A stretch of DNA of 64,000 nucleotides from Actinoallomurus spadix (lineage in GTDB: Bacteria; Actinomycetota; Actinomycetes; Streptosporangiales; Streptosporangiaceae), in NCBI RefSeq assembly GCF_024055725.1, contig NZ_JAMXMX010000018.1, positions 93,560 to 157,559 on the forward strand, in the 5' to 3' direction. Numbering within the stretch: position 1 is the first letter of the stretch; each line of letters begins with the position of its first letter. A model generated the notes under the pieces. That model made no database searches. It was not told where the DNA came from and worked only from the letters and a program-made list of their open reading frames with translations. The position numbers and the translations under genes are program-made. This document shows positions 9,089 to 16,421 of the stretch, in pieces.

Positions 9089-10456
9089 GGGCTGCCAGCG
9101 GATCGGCAGGTGCGTGATGCCGTTGTGGACGTTCGACCGCAGCCGCCGGGCCTCGCTGGCCGGTTCGATCGCCTCGAACCGGTCGAGGACGGCCGCGAAC
9201 ATCGCGCGCATCTGCATCCGGACCAGGTGCGCGCCCAGGCAGGCGCGTGGCCCGCGGCCGAGCGCGACATGGTCGTTCGGCGCGCGTCCGACGTCGAACC
9301 GCGCGGGCTCCTCGAAGACCGGCTCGTCGCGGTTGGCGGAGGCGAGCCAGACGACGAGCCGCTCACCCTTGCGGACCGGCACGTTGCCGACGACGGTGTC
9401 GGTGGCGGCCGTACGCGCGACGCGGATGACCGGGGACCACCAGCGCAGCATCTCCTCGACCGCGGTGTCGAGGAGGTCCGGGTCGGCGCGCAGCCGCGCG
9501 GCCTCGGCGGGATTCTTCAGCAGGGCGAGCATCCCGCCGGACAGCCCGCCGCGGACGGTGTCGTCCGCCGCCGCCGCGAACATCCGGAAGAGGTTCTCGA
9601 ACTCCTCCGCCGGGACCGGGGCGTTCTTGCCGCCGGACTGGTGCACGAGGACGGTCATGAGGTCCTCGCCGGGGTGCCGCCGTTTGTACTCGGCGAGCTC
9701 ATCGGCGTAGAGGCGCAGGTCGGGCAGCTCTTCTTCGGTCTCCGCGCCGGGCCTGTCCGGTGCGGCCGGCTCCGCGTCGGCCCTGTCGCGCACGGCCGTC
9801 TCCGGGTCGAGCGGGCCGCGCGGCCGCGCGGCGACCGCGTGGTGGGCCATCTCGGTGCAGGCGGCCGGATCGGTCGTGGGCTCGGGGGAGTATCCGACCG
9901 GGTACCCGGCGACGGGACGGCCGGTGACCCGGTCGGACCAGTCGGACAGCAGCCACCGGTCGGAGTCGGGGATCCCGAGGAGGTCCGCGAGGCTCAGCAG
10001 GGGCAGCTCCGCCGCGATCTCGGTGGTGAAGTCCGCCTCGCCCTTCTCGGCCACCGCGTCCACCAGGGCGTACGCCCGGCGCTCGATCCGCTCGGCCAGG
10101 CCCGTGACGGTCCGCGCGCCGAAGGCCCTCGGCAGTCGCCGGCGGAGCCGGGAGCGCGTGGGTGGCTCCGTGGCGGGCCTGCTGCCCCGGCCGTGACCCG
10201 CGTCCTCGCCCGTGGACCCGCGTGCGGCGAAGAGCTTGGGGTTGTGCAGGACGTGGCACGCGTCGGCGTGCCGGAGCACCGCCCAGAACCCGGTGGAGGC
10301 CGGCTCATGGCAGGCCGGTCTCTGCTCGATCCACGCGACCGGCGTGGAGCCGCGCAGCCGCGCCAGCGCGTCGTAGGGTACGCCCCGGACGTACGTGTCG
10401 GCGCTGTAGATCAGGTCGGTATCGGAGACCGGCGTGGCGACTCGTCGTTGAGTCAT
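9065..10456 (-). CDS. Cytochrome P450
   Basis: A 463-residue P450. The heme loop is ALGRGPRACLGAHL, with Leu in place of the usual Phe at the first motif position and an intact Cys ligand. The I-helix reads FAAAADDTVRG, with Asp-Thr as the acid-alcohol pair, and the K-helix ExxR is EMLR. Length is slightly above the usual ~400 because of an acidic, Pro/Ala-rich insertion near residues 215-255. ATG 10456 follows GGGAGGGG. No ferredoxin or reductase is adjacent. Substrate unknown; neighbours do not suggest a biosynthetic cluster. Confidence 0.93.
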   Translation of the reverse strand: MTQRRVATPVSDTDLIYSADTYVRGVPYDALARLRGSTPVAWIEQRPACHEPASTGFWAVLRHADACHVLHNPKLFAARGSTGEDAGHGRGSRPATEPPTRSRLRRRLPRAFGARTVTGLAERIERRAYALVDAVAEKGEADFTTEIAAELPLLSLADLLGIPDSDRWLLSDWSDRVTGRPVAGYPVGYSPEPTTDPAACTEMAHHAVAARPRGPLDPETAVRDRADAEPAAPDRPGAETEEELPDLRLYADELAEYKRRHPGEDLMTVLVHQSGGKNAPVPAEEFENLFRMFAAAADDTVRGGLSGGMLALLKNPAEAARLRADPDLLDTAVEEMLRWWSPVIRVARTAATDTVVGNVPVRKGERLVVWLASANRDEPVFEEPARFDVGRAPNDHVALGRGPRACLGAHLVRMQMRAMFAAVLDRFEAIEPASEARRLRSNVHNGITHLPIRWQPRARPAEE

Positions 10457-10479
10457 GGATTCCCCTCCCGCGTCTAAGG

Positions 10480-10485
10480 ACCGTA
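10480..10485 (-). promoter_or_regulatory. Possible -10 box TACGGT upstream of the P450
   Basis: TACGGT on the minus strand lies about 24 nt before ATG 10456, leaving room for the ribosome binding site GGGAGGGG. No clear -35 element was found. Confidence 0.35.
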
Positions 10486-10689
10486 TCTCGCGCGCCGCTC
10501 TGAGACCAAGGGCCGGTTCCGGCCGTCACGTCGATCCACGCGGATGGAGGTCCGGCGACGGCCTCGAGAGCGGGCGTCGACTCGCGCCTCAGTTATAGGA
10601 AGGTTTTTTCATGTGCTCGGGTCCGTGCAGGCCGGGCCGGTCGGCTCGTCCGCTCCTCCAGGTGACCCGCCACGCCCAGGAGCGACTCC

Positions 10690-11466
10690 TCAGGCGCCGA
10701 CGACCTTGACGCCGGCCTCCTCGAAGGCGCGGGTGTCGGCGCTCGCGTCCGTGACGAGGATGTCGATCTCGCCGATCCCGCAGATCTTGGCGAAGGCGCG
10801 CTCGCCCAGCTTGGAACTGTCCGCCGCGACGACCACCCGCTCCGCGCGGACGGCCATCTGCCGGTTGATGTTCGCCTCGTCCTCGTTGTGGCAGGTGGCG
10901 CCGCGCTCCACGTCGAGGCCGCTGACGCCGAGGATCACCATGTCGAGTGTCACCTGGTCGAACACCCCGTTCGCGAGGGGCCCGACCAGCTCGTACGACT
11001 GCGGCAACGCCACCCCGCCGGTCAGCGCGATCTTCACGTGGGGCCGGACGACCAGCTCGTTGGCGATGTTCAGGGCGTTCGTGACGATCGTGATGGCGGG
11101 GGCGCCGTTCTCGGCGTGCAGGTCGGCGCGGGTGGCGAGGGCCCGCGCGACCTCGGTGGTGGTCGTGCCGCCGTTGACGCCGATCACCGCGCCCGGTTGT
11201 ACGAGCTCGGCGGCGGCCGCCGCGATCCGCTGCTTCTCCGAGGCCTGCCGCGCGCTCTTGTAGCGCAGCGGCAGGTCGTAGGTCACGGTGTGGGCGACCG
11301 CGCCGCCGCGGGTGCGGGTCAGCATCTGCTGCTGTGCGAGCTGGTCGAAGTCGCGGCGGATCGTGGCCGTCGAGACGCCCAGCTCCGCGGCGGCCTCCTC
11401 GACGCTGAGCCGTCCGCGTCCCGCCAGTAGCGACAGCAGGTCGTTCCAGCGTTCATACCTGCTCAC
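10690..11466 (-). CDS. DeoR/GlpR-family transcriptional regulator
   Basis: A 258-residue DeoR-family protein. The N-terminal HTH reads RLSVEEAAAELGVSTATIRR, followed by the DeoR C-terminal sugar-phosphate-binding fold with GVNGGTTTTEVARAL and VVAADSSKLGERAFAKI. GTG 11466 with GGAGG 6 nt upstream gives the normal family length; the frame stays open further upstream but without family similarity. No carbohydrate genes flank it. Inverted repeats just upstream may be its own operator. Confidence 0.92.
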   Translation of the reverse strand: MSRYERWNDLLSLLAGRGRLSVEEAAAELGVSTATIRRDFDQLAQQQMLTRTRGGAVAHTVTYDLPLRYKSARQASEKQRIAAAAAELVQPGAVIGVNGGTTTTEVARALATRADLHAENGAPAITIVTNALNIANELVVRPHVKIALTGGVALPQSYELVGPLANGVFDQVTLDMVILGVSGLDVERGATCHNEDEANINRQMAVRAERVVVAADSSKLGERAFAKICGIGEIDILVTDASADTRAFEEAGVKVVGA

Positions 11467-11486
11467 CCGCGCCTCCCTCCGCCAGT

Positions 11487-11543
11487 GCTCAGAGTGGTGG
11501 GCAGGGCGCAGGTCAACGATTAGACCACTTGCCACCTCTGAGC
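11487..11543. promoter_or_regulatory. Nested inverted repeats, candidate DeoR operator
   Basis: GCTCAGAG (11487-11494) is the exact reverse complement of CTCTGAGC (11536-11543), and AGTGGT (11493-11498) pairs with ACCACT (11524-11529). The region sits 21-77 bp before the DeoR start. Autoregulation is an inference. Confidence 0.45.
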
Positions 11544-11650
11544 TTTGCTGATCGTACATCGCCTGCACCGCGCACGATTGTGCATGTGACCGGAGTGATG
11601 CCAGTGACGCCCGCAGACGGGATCGAAAGGGACGACTCCGGGCACCGGCC

Positions 11651-12301
11651 TCAGGACAGCAGCCACTCACCGGTGCTGACGCTGACCAGACCGTGCCGCG
11701 CGGCGACGATCACGGCCTCCCGCTGGGAGTGGACGCCGAGTTTGGTGAGCACGCTCTGCACATGGCTGCGGGCGGTGCTGCGGGTGATCCTCATGCTGCG
11801 GGCGAGGGCCGCGGTGTTCTCCCCGCGGACCAGACGGGTGAGGACCTCCCGCTCGCGGGGGGTGAGGTAGTTCGCGAGCCGCTGGGCCTCGGTACGGGGC
11901 CGCGCCGGAAGCCGCCCGGCGGCCTCCGGGTCGACGACGACCTCGCCGGCGTGGACCCGGGCCAGCAGGTCGACGATCTCTCCGGCCTGCTGGCCCTTGT
12001 GCGCGAAGCCGCGCACCCCGGCGGCCAGCCCCGTCTCGACGGTCCCGGGATCCGCCGACCCCGTCAGCACCACGAACCTGGTGTCGGGGGCGGTCGCGAC
12101 GAGCTCCGGCAGGCTGCCTAAGACCGAGCCGGCCGGGAACCGCAGGTCGATGAGGCACACGTCGGCGCGTACGCCCGGCAGCAGCCGCAGCGCGGCCTCG
12201 GGGGAGTAAACGACGCCGACCACGTCGTGTCCCTTCTCGCGCAGCACGACGGCGAGCGAGTCGGCGAACACGGCGTGGTCGTCGCAGATGAGCACCCTCA
12301 T
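11651..12301 (-). CDS. NarL/LuxR-family response regulator
   Basis: A 216-residue regulator. The receiver begins MRVLICDDHAVFADS, with phospho-acceptor in DVCLIDLRFP, and the LuxR HTH contains LTPREREVLTRLVRGENTAAL. ATG 12301 is chosen because the receiver fold starts there. It overlaps the stop of the upstream soluble histidine kinase in an ATGA arrangement, so they are co-translated. A second NarL regulator lies upstream of the kinase, giving one kinase and two regulators. Confidence 0.93.
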   Translation of the reverse strand: MRVLICDDHAVFADSLAVVLREKGHDVVGVVYSPEAALRLLPGVRADVCLIDLRFPAGSVLGSLPELVATAPDTRFVVLTGSADPGTVETGLAAGVRGFAHKGQQAGEIVDLLARVHAGEVVVDPEAAGRLPARPRTEAQRLANYLTPREREVLTRLVRGENTAALARSMRITRSTARSHVQSVLTKLGVHSQREAVIVAARHGLVSVSTGEWLLS

Positions 12302-13008
12302 GGGCCGTCCGAGGACGGCAGCAGGATCCGCACGCGCGCCCCGCCGAGCTCGCACCCCCGTATCTCGATCAGGCCGTCGTACTCGGCGACCAGGTCGCCG
12401 ACGATCCCCAGGCCGAGCGACGCCAGGCCGGCGGACCCCGATCCGAATCCGGGGCCGTCGTCGTCGACCTGGACGACCGTCCAGTCCGCCTCAACGCCCA
12501 CGCGCACCTCGACGCGGTCCCGGGCGATGCGGTGAGCGTTGTCCAGGACGTTGCGAACCGCCCGCCAGAGTGCGAGCGGATCGATGTGCGCCCAGGCCGG
12601 ATCGGCCGTGTAGGAGACGCGCCGGGGCGAGGCCAGCCGCAGCCCGGCGGCGATCTCCCCGACGAGCCGATCCACCCGCACCCGCTCCGGACCGGCGGGG
12701 ACGGGCGCCTCCTCCTCCGCGTCCAGCTGCCGGAGCAGGTGGTCGAGCCACCGCGTCTCCCCGAGCAGCGCCTCGACGCGTTCCCGGCTTACCGGGCCGA
12801 TGTCGTCGGAGACCGCGACGGCGGACGCGAGCATGATGATCGTGCCGAGTTCGTGGCGGATGTCGTGCCGGATCCTGCGGCGCCACAGCGTGGGGTCACA
12901 GGAGTCGGTGTCGAGCAGCGGTGATTGCGGCGCGCCGGTGGTGGCCGCGACGCGGCCCGGGCGGGCGGGCGCGTGCGGTGGCGAGGACCTGGCCTGCGCA
13001 CTGATCAT
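12298..13008 (-). CDS. Soluble histidine kinase-like ATPase
   Basis: A 236-residue protein with no transmembrane segment or recognisable input domain. A candidate phospho-acceptor His lies in RIRHDIRHELGTIIML. The ATPase half has the N-box WRAVRNVLDNAHRIA, G1 VDDDGPGFGSGS and G2 LGLGIVGDLVAEY. ATG 13008 follows GGGGG; the frame extends upstream without similarity. Overlap with the downstream response regulator marks that as the likely partner. Any signal must be cytoplasmic or come from another protein. Confidence 0.85.
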   Translation of the reverse strand: MISAQARSSPPHAPARPGRVAATTGAPQSPLLDTDSCDPTLWRRRIRHDIRHELGTIIMLASAVAVSDDIGPVSRERVEALLGETRWLDHLLRQLDAEEEAPVPAGPERVRVDRLVGEIAAGLRLASPRRVSYTADPAWAHIDPLALWRAVRNVLDNAHRIARDRVEVRVGVEADWTVVQVDDDGPGFGSGSAGLASLGLGIVGDLVAEYDGLIEIRGCELGGARVRILLPSSDGP

Positions 13009-13030
13009 CGAAGACCCCCGTCTTGTGAAG

Positions 13031-13052
13031 TGACCGACCGTATCGACGGTCA
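13031..13052. promoter_or_regulatory. Palindrome upstream of the soluble kinase operon
   Basis: TGACCG at 13031 and CGGTCA ending at 13052 frame an inner repeat, GACCGT-ATCG-ACGGTC (13036-13051). It lies 23-44 bp before ATG 13008, in a position suited to an operator. The binding protein is not known. Confidence 0.4.
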
Positions 13053-13173
13053 CTCTGTAGGACGCGGGTGTCCAGGCGAGTGGCCGCAACCAGACCCGAC
13101 CTGGCCACAGGTGGTCACGCCGTCACCGTGAGTGAACCGTGCTTGAAATCGCCGCGTCGAAGGGAAACGCGCG

Positions 13174-13845
13174 TCAATGCGGGGGTTCCTCGCCCGGATC
13201 GCTGGGTGCGACCCCGGCGCGCATCGCGATGGTGATGGCCTCCACCGCCGAATGCGCACCGAGCTTGGCCAGGAGGTTCTGGGTGTGAGTGCGGACCGTG
13301 TTCGCGGACAGGCCGAGGCGCTCGGCGAGCCGCGTCCGGCTCAGCCCGTCCACCATTCCCTGCAGCACCTGCCGTTCCCGGGGTGTCAGCTCGGTCAGCA
13401 CGCCTCCGCCCTGCTCGCCCGGGGCGACCAGGCGGCGCAGCACGTCGCCGAGGACGTCGGGCGGTATCCACCCGCCCCGGCCCGCCGCGCCGCGGATCAC
13501 CCGGGCGACCACGTCGGCGCTCTCCGTCTTGGGAACCCAGCCGACCGCGCCGTGCCGCAGGGCGGTCACGATCGGCGGGACGTCGATGATCGCGCTGAGG
13601 ACGACGACACGCGCCTCCGGACGTCGGCGCCGCAGGAGGTCGAGGGCGTCCAGCCCGCTCTCCTCACCGAGGACGAAGTCGAGCACCACGACGTCGGGCG
13701 ACTCGGTGGCGACGAGCGCCGCGGCGCGCCGGACGTCGCCCGCGACGGGGAGCACCTCAAGGTCGGGTTCCGCGGCCAGCCGGGCCGCGAGCGCCTCGGC
13801 GAAGAGCGCGTGATCATCGACGATGAGGACACGAATGGACCTCAT
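13174..13845 (-). CDS. NarL/LuxR-family response regulator
   Basis: A 223-residue regulator. The receiver begins IRVLIVDDHALFAEA, with acceptor in DVVVLDFVLG and Lys in WVPKTES; the HTH contains LTPRERQVLQGMVDGLSRTRL. ATG 13845 has GAGG shortly upstream; ATG 13860 in the same frame is an alternative. It is transcribed toward the soluble kinase, 165 bp before that gene, and may share the kinase or have its own promoter. It is divergent from the next small gene. Confidence 0.92.
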   Translation of the reverse strand: MRSIRVLIVDDHALFAEALAARLAAEPDLEVLPVAGDVRRAAALVATESPDVVVLDFVLGEESGLDALDLLRRRRPEARVVVLSAIIDVPPIVTALRHGAVGWVPKTESADVVARVIRGAAGRGGWIPPDVLGDVLRRLVAPGEQGGGVLTELTPRERQVLQGMVDGLSRTRLAERLGLSANTVRTHTQNLLAKLGAHSAVEAITIAMRAGVAPSDPGEEPPH

Positions 13846-14116
13846 GAGGACCTCATGCACCGAGGATGACGGATGCGGCAGCCGCGCAGATCCTTCATTT
13901 GACGGAGACGACCCGGTGTTTTCGGCCCATCCCGCCGGTGTCCCGTCTCGCCGGGAAGCCGAGCAGCCGGCCGGTCATCCGGGCGGGCAGCGGCGCGGCC
14001 GGCGTGCCGGGAGAACGCCCACAGCCGGCTGTCCGCATCCGGTCACCGCGAACTGTGATCATGTAGCTACTGATAGTCATGTCGGGACTGACGAAGACTT
14101 CGACGCGTTCGTCGAA

Positions 14117-14383
14117 GTGGTCATGGACGCGCTGTGCGATCTGGAGAAGGTCGATTCGGGGCTCGTCGATCCGGACATCACCGCCGCCATCGCCGACCGC
14201 ACCATCTCCGTGGTTATGGGTGTCGAGGCGGACACGTTCCGCGATGCCGTGCGGTTGTTCTCCGCCAACGTCCGGACCGCGCTGCACGCCGCGGAGTGTG
14301 CGACGCTCGAGTGGCAGGTGCCGTTCCGCATCGTCGATGACGACATTCCCTTGGCGAGTCGGGTCGACTTCGCCGACGCGTGA
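14117..14383 (+). CDS. Small conserved acidic protein, start uncertain
   Basis: Reading frame with strong G/C third-position bias, ending at 14383. It contains DPDITAAIADRTISVVMGV and DAVRLFSANVRTALHAAECA, as in small hypothetical proteins of Streptosporangiales. Coding character appears to begin near 14090 (residues GTDEDFDAFVEVV), but no ATG, GTG or TTG precedes that point closely in this frame. GTG 14117 is the first usable start and GTG 13916 an unlikely far one. ATG 14079 would give a natural start if one base had been lost before 14092, so a frameshift is possible. Function unknown. Confidence 0.6.
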   Translation: MVMDALCDLEKVDSGLVDPDITAAIADRTISVVMGVEADTFRDAVRLFSANVRTALHAAECATLEWQVPFRIVDDDIPLASRVDFADA

Positions 14384-14412
14384 TGCAGGTCGCCACCCGG
14401 GCACCGCGGTGA

Positions 14413-15564
14413 TCAGGCGATGGCGCCGCTCGCGCGCAGGGCGGCGATCTCGTCCCCGGTGAGGCCGAGCTCGGCGAGGGCCGCGTCGGTGTGCTCGCCC
14501 GGCCGGGCCGGTGGGCGGGGGGTCTCCGCGGCGGTGCGGCCGAAGCGCGGTGCCGGCGCCGGCTGCGGCAGGCCACCGAGGTCCAGGAAGCCGTCGCGCG
14601 CCCGGTTGTGCGGGTGGGCGGGTGCCTCGCCGAGGCCGAGCACCGGCGCCACGCAGGCGTCGGTGCCGTCGAAGATCTCGGCCCACTCGTCGCGGGCGCG
14701 CTGCTTGAAGACCTCGGTGAAGCGCGCCCGCAGTTCGGGCCAGCGCTCCTGGTCGAGCTGGGCGGGCAGGTCCTCGCCCTCCAGGCCCAGGCCGCGCAGC
14801 AGGGCGGCGTAGAACTGCGGCTCCAGGGCGCCGACGCTGACGTACCGGCCGTCGGCGGTCTCGTACGTGTCGTAGAACGGCGCGCCGCCGTCGAGGAGGT
14901 TGGTGCCACGCTCGTCGCGCCAGAGGCCCTGGCCGCGCATGCCGTGGATGAACGAGGTCAGCAGGGCCGCGCCGTCGACCATGGCGGCGTCGACGACCTG
15001 ACCCCGGCCGGACCGCGACCGCTCGTACAGCGCGGCGAGGATGCCGAGTGCGAGGAGCATGCCGCCGCCGCCGAAGTCGCCGACGAGGTTGAGCGGGGGG
15101 ACGGGCCGCTCGCCCGCGTGACCGATCGGGTCGAGCGCGCCGGCGATCGCGATGTAGTTGATGTCATGGCCGGCCATGCCGGCCATGGGGCCCTCCTGGC
15201 CCCAGCCGGTCATCCGGCCGTACACCAGGCGGGGGTTGCGGTCGAGGCAGACGTCGGGGCCGAAGCCGAGGCGTTCGGCGACGCCCGGCCGGAAGCCCTC
15301 GACGAGGACGTCGGCCGACTCGAGGAGACGCAGGAGCACGTCGACGCCGGCCGGATCCTTGAGGTTCAGGCCGATGGAACGGCGACCGCGGCTCAGCGGA
15401 TCCGCGGTCGCGGAACCGCCGACGACCGTGGCCGCACCGGCCACGGTTGACGGACGGTCGACGCGGAGTACGTCGGCACCGAGATCGGAGAGCACCATGC
15501 ACCCGAAGGGCGCCGGCGCCAGGCTCGCGATCTCGATGACGCGAACACCGTGCAGTGGTCCCAT
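14413..15564 (-). CDS. CaiB/BaiF-type CoA-transferase or alpha-methylacyl-CoA racemase
   Basis: A 383-residue class III CoA-transferase family protein. Motifs match the racemase branch: GPLHGVRVIEIASLAPAPFG at the N-terminus, GHDINYIAIAGAL with the catalytic His, and GDFGGGGMLLALGI with the catalytic Asp, as in AMACR/MCR. Such enzymes epimerise 2-methylacyl-CoA thioesters for beta-oxidation of branched or steroid side chains. ATG 15564 has AGGAG 5 nt before it; a GTG two codons upstream would overlap that spacing. A perfect palindrome lies 31 bp upstream of the start. Confidence 0.9.
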   Translation of the reverse strand: MGPLHGVRVIEIASLAPAPFGCMVLSDLGADVLRVDRPSTVAGAATVVGGSATADPLSRGRRSIGLNLKDPAGVDVLLRLLESADVLVEGFRPGVAERLGFGPDVCLDRNPRLVYGRMTGWGQEGPMAGMAGHDINYIAIAGALDPIGHAGERPVPPLNLVGDFGGGGMLLALGILAALYERSRSGRGQVVDAAMVDGAALLTSFIHGMRGQGLWRDERGTNLLDGGAPFYDTYETADGRYVSVGALEPQFYAALLRGLGLEGEDLPAQLDQERWPELRARFTEVFKQRARDEWAEIFDGTDACVAPVLGLGEAPAHPHNRARDGFLDLGGLPQPAPAPRFGRTAAETPRPPARPGEHTDAALAELGLTGDEIAALRASGAIA

Positions 15565-15594
15565 GATCACTCCTCAGGTCGGCCTTGCGGCTCA

Positions 15595-15615
15595 CTCTAG
15601 AACGTCGTTCTAGAG
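15595..15615. promoter_or_regulatory. Perfect 21-bp palindrome, TetR-type operator candidate
   Basis: CTCTAGAACG-T-CGTTCTAGAG is a perfect palindrome around one central base, 31 bp upstream of the CaiB-type gene. It resembles TetR-family operators of lipid and steroid catabolism; the KstR consensus TNNAACNNGTTNNA differs by one base in spacer length. The regulator gene is not in this window. Confidence 0.7.
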
Positions 15616-15632
15616 GGCCGCGCGGCGACCTG

Positions 15633-15666
15633 CGAGGTCCGGGCATGAAAAGAAGCCCGGACCTCG
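15633..15666 (-). terminator. Hairpin terminator after the small membrane protein gene
   Basis: A perfect 12-bp stem (15633-15644 with 15655-15666) around a 10-nt A-rich loop, without a T-run. It lies downstream of the gene at 15730-15879 and upstream of the CaiB promoter. Confidence 0.6.
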
Positions 15667-15729
15667 GCGGTGAAGGGACCAGCGGGGACGTAGGGCTGGG
15701 CGCGAGAGGGCCTCCGCGCCGTCAGGGGG

Positions 15730-15879
15730 TCACAGTGCGTTGACGAACCTCGACAAGGAGTTGCCCGCCGACACCAGCCCGCCGAGTGCGTTGTGCACGA
15801 CGTGGGCTGCGCCATTGGGGGAATTCAGCAGGTAGAAGATGACAAAGGCTATAAGTGCCCAGGTCAGGTACTTCTTCAT
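15730..15879 (-). CDS. Small conserved single-pass membrane protein
   Basis: A 49-residue protein beginning MKKYLTWALIAFVIFYLL, one transmembrane helix followed by a short amphipathic tail, HNALGGLVSAGNSLSRFV. Very similar small proteins are widespread in actinobacteria without a known role. ATG 15879 follows GGAG at suitable spacing; an ATG 42 bp upstream is in frame but less likely. It appears monocistronic, with a hairpin terminator after it. Confidence 0.75.
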   Translation of the reverse strand: MKKYLTWALIAFVIFYLLNSPNGAAHVVHNALGGLVSAGNSLSRFVNAL

Positions 15880-16421
15880 TGGCGCTCCCGCCTCCCATCG
15901 AACGCCGCTATTGTCGCCCATCTGTGGCGCGGACGGCAGTCATTCGTTGTCCAGTTATTCCACCGGCCGGGCCGCCCCCGCGGGCGACCGCCCTCGCGGC
16001 CGTACGTCTCCTCCAGTTGAGTATCACCGCTTCCCTGCGTTCTGTCGCGTGTCAACTCTGACACACATGCGTGCATCGCGACGACCCTTGACGGGCGACC
16101 TTTGCCACGTTCCACTCAACGAATCGGACGTACCGGGCATGCTGCGGTTCAAGTCCCTACCCAGGCGCGTCGTCTTCACGAGTGGCCGAAAAGGATCCCG
16201 TCCAAATCTCCCGGTGCGGGCAGACGAATCTCTCGTCCCATACCGGTGGCCGCCGGTTCTCCGGCCGATGACCTGGGGGAAGGCGGCGCCGATCGTACGG
16301 GCCGCCGGTCACCCGCCGGCGTACGCCTCAGGGTGACGCAATGCATAGGGAGTCCCCCGCTGGGTAGTTGTCCGATGCTGTGGCATGGCTCAGGGGGCGC
16401 CGTGGCCGCGGGGGACAGCCA
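15880..16421. other. 540-bp non-coding region
   Basis: No supported gene. Open frames exist on both strands, but they lack consistent codon bias and ribosome binding sites. GC content is lower than in neighbouring genes. It must contain the promoters of the small membrane protein gene and the sensor kinase. No inverted repeat strong enough to call an RNA was found. Confidence 0.4.

Noticed and set aside
10601..10612. Run of six T residues on the plus strand, possible intrinsic terminator.
   Set aside because: No plus-strand gene ends here and no stable hairpin precedes it; both flanking genes are on the minus strand.
16145..16175. GGTTCAAGTCC resembling the T-arm of a tRNA.
   Set aside because: The flanking five-base stems do not pair, and no anticodon arm or acceptor stem can be formed around it.
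15839..16336. Open plus-strand frame in the non-coding region.
   Set aside because: No ribosome binding site, no consistent third-position bias and no recognisable protein features.
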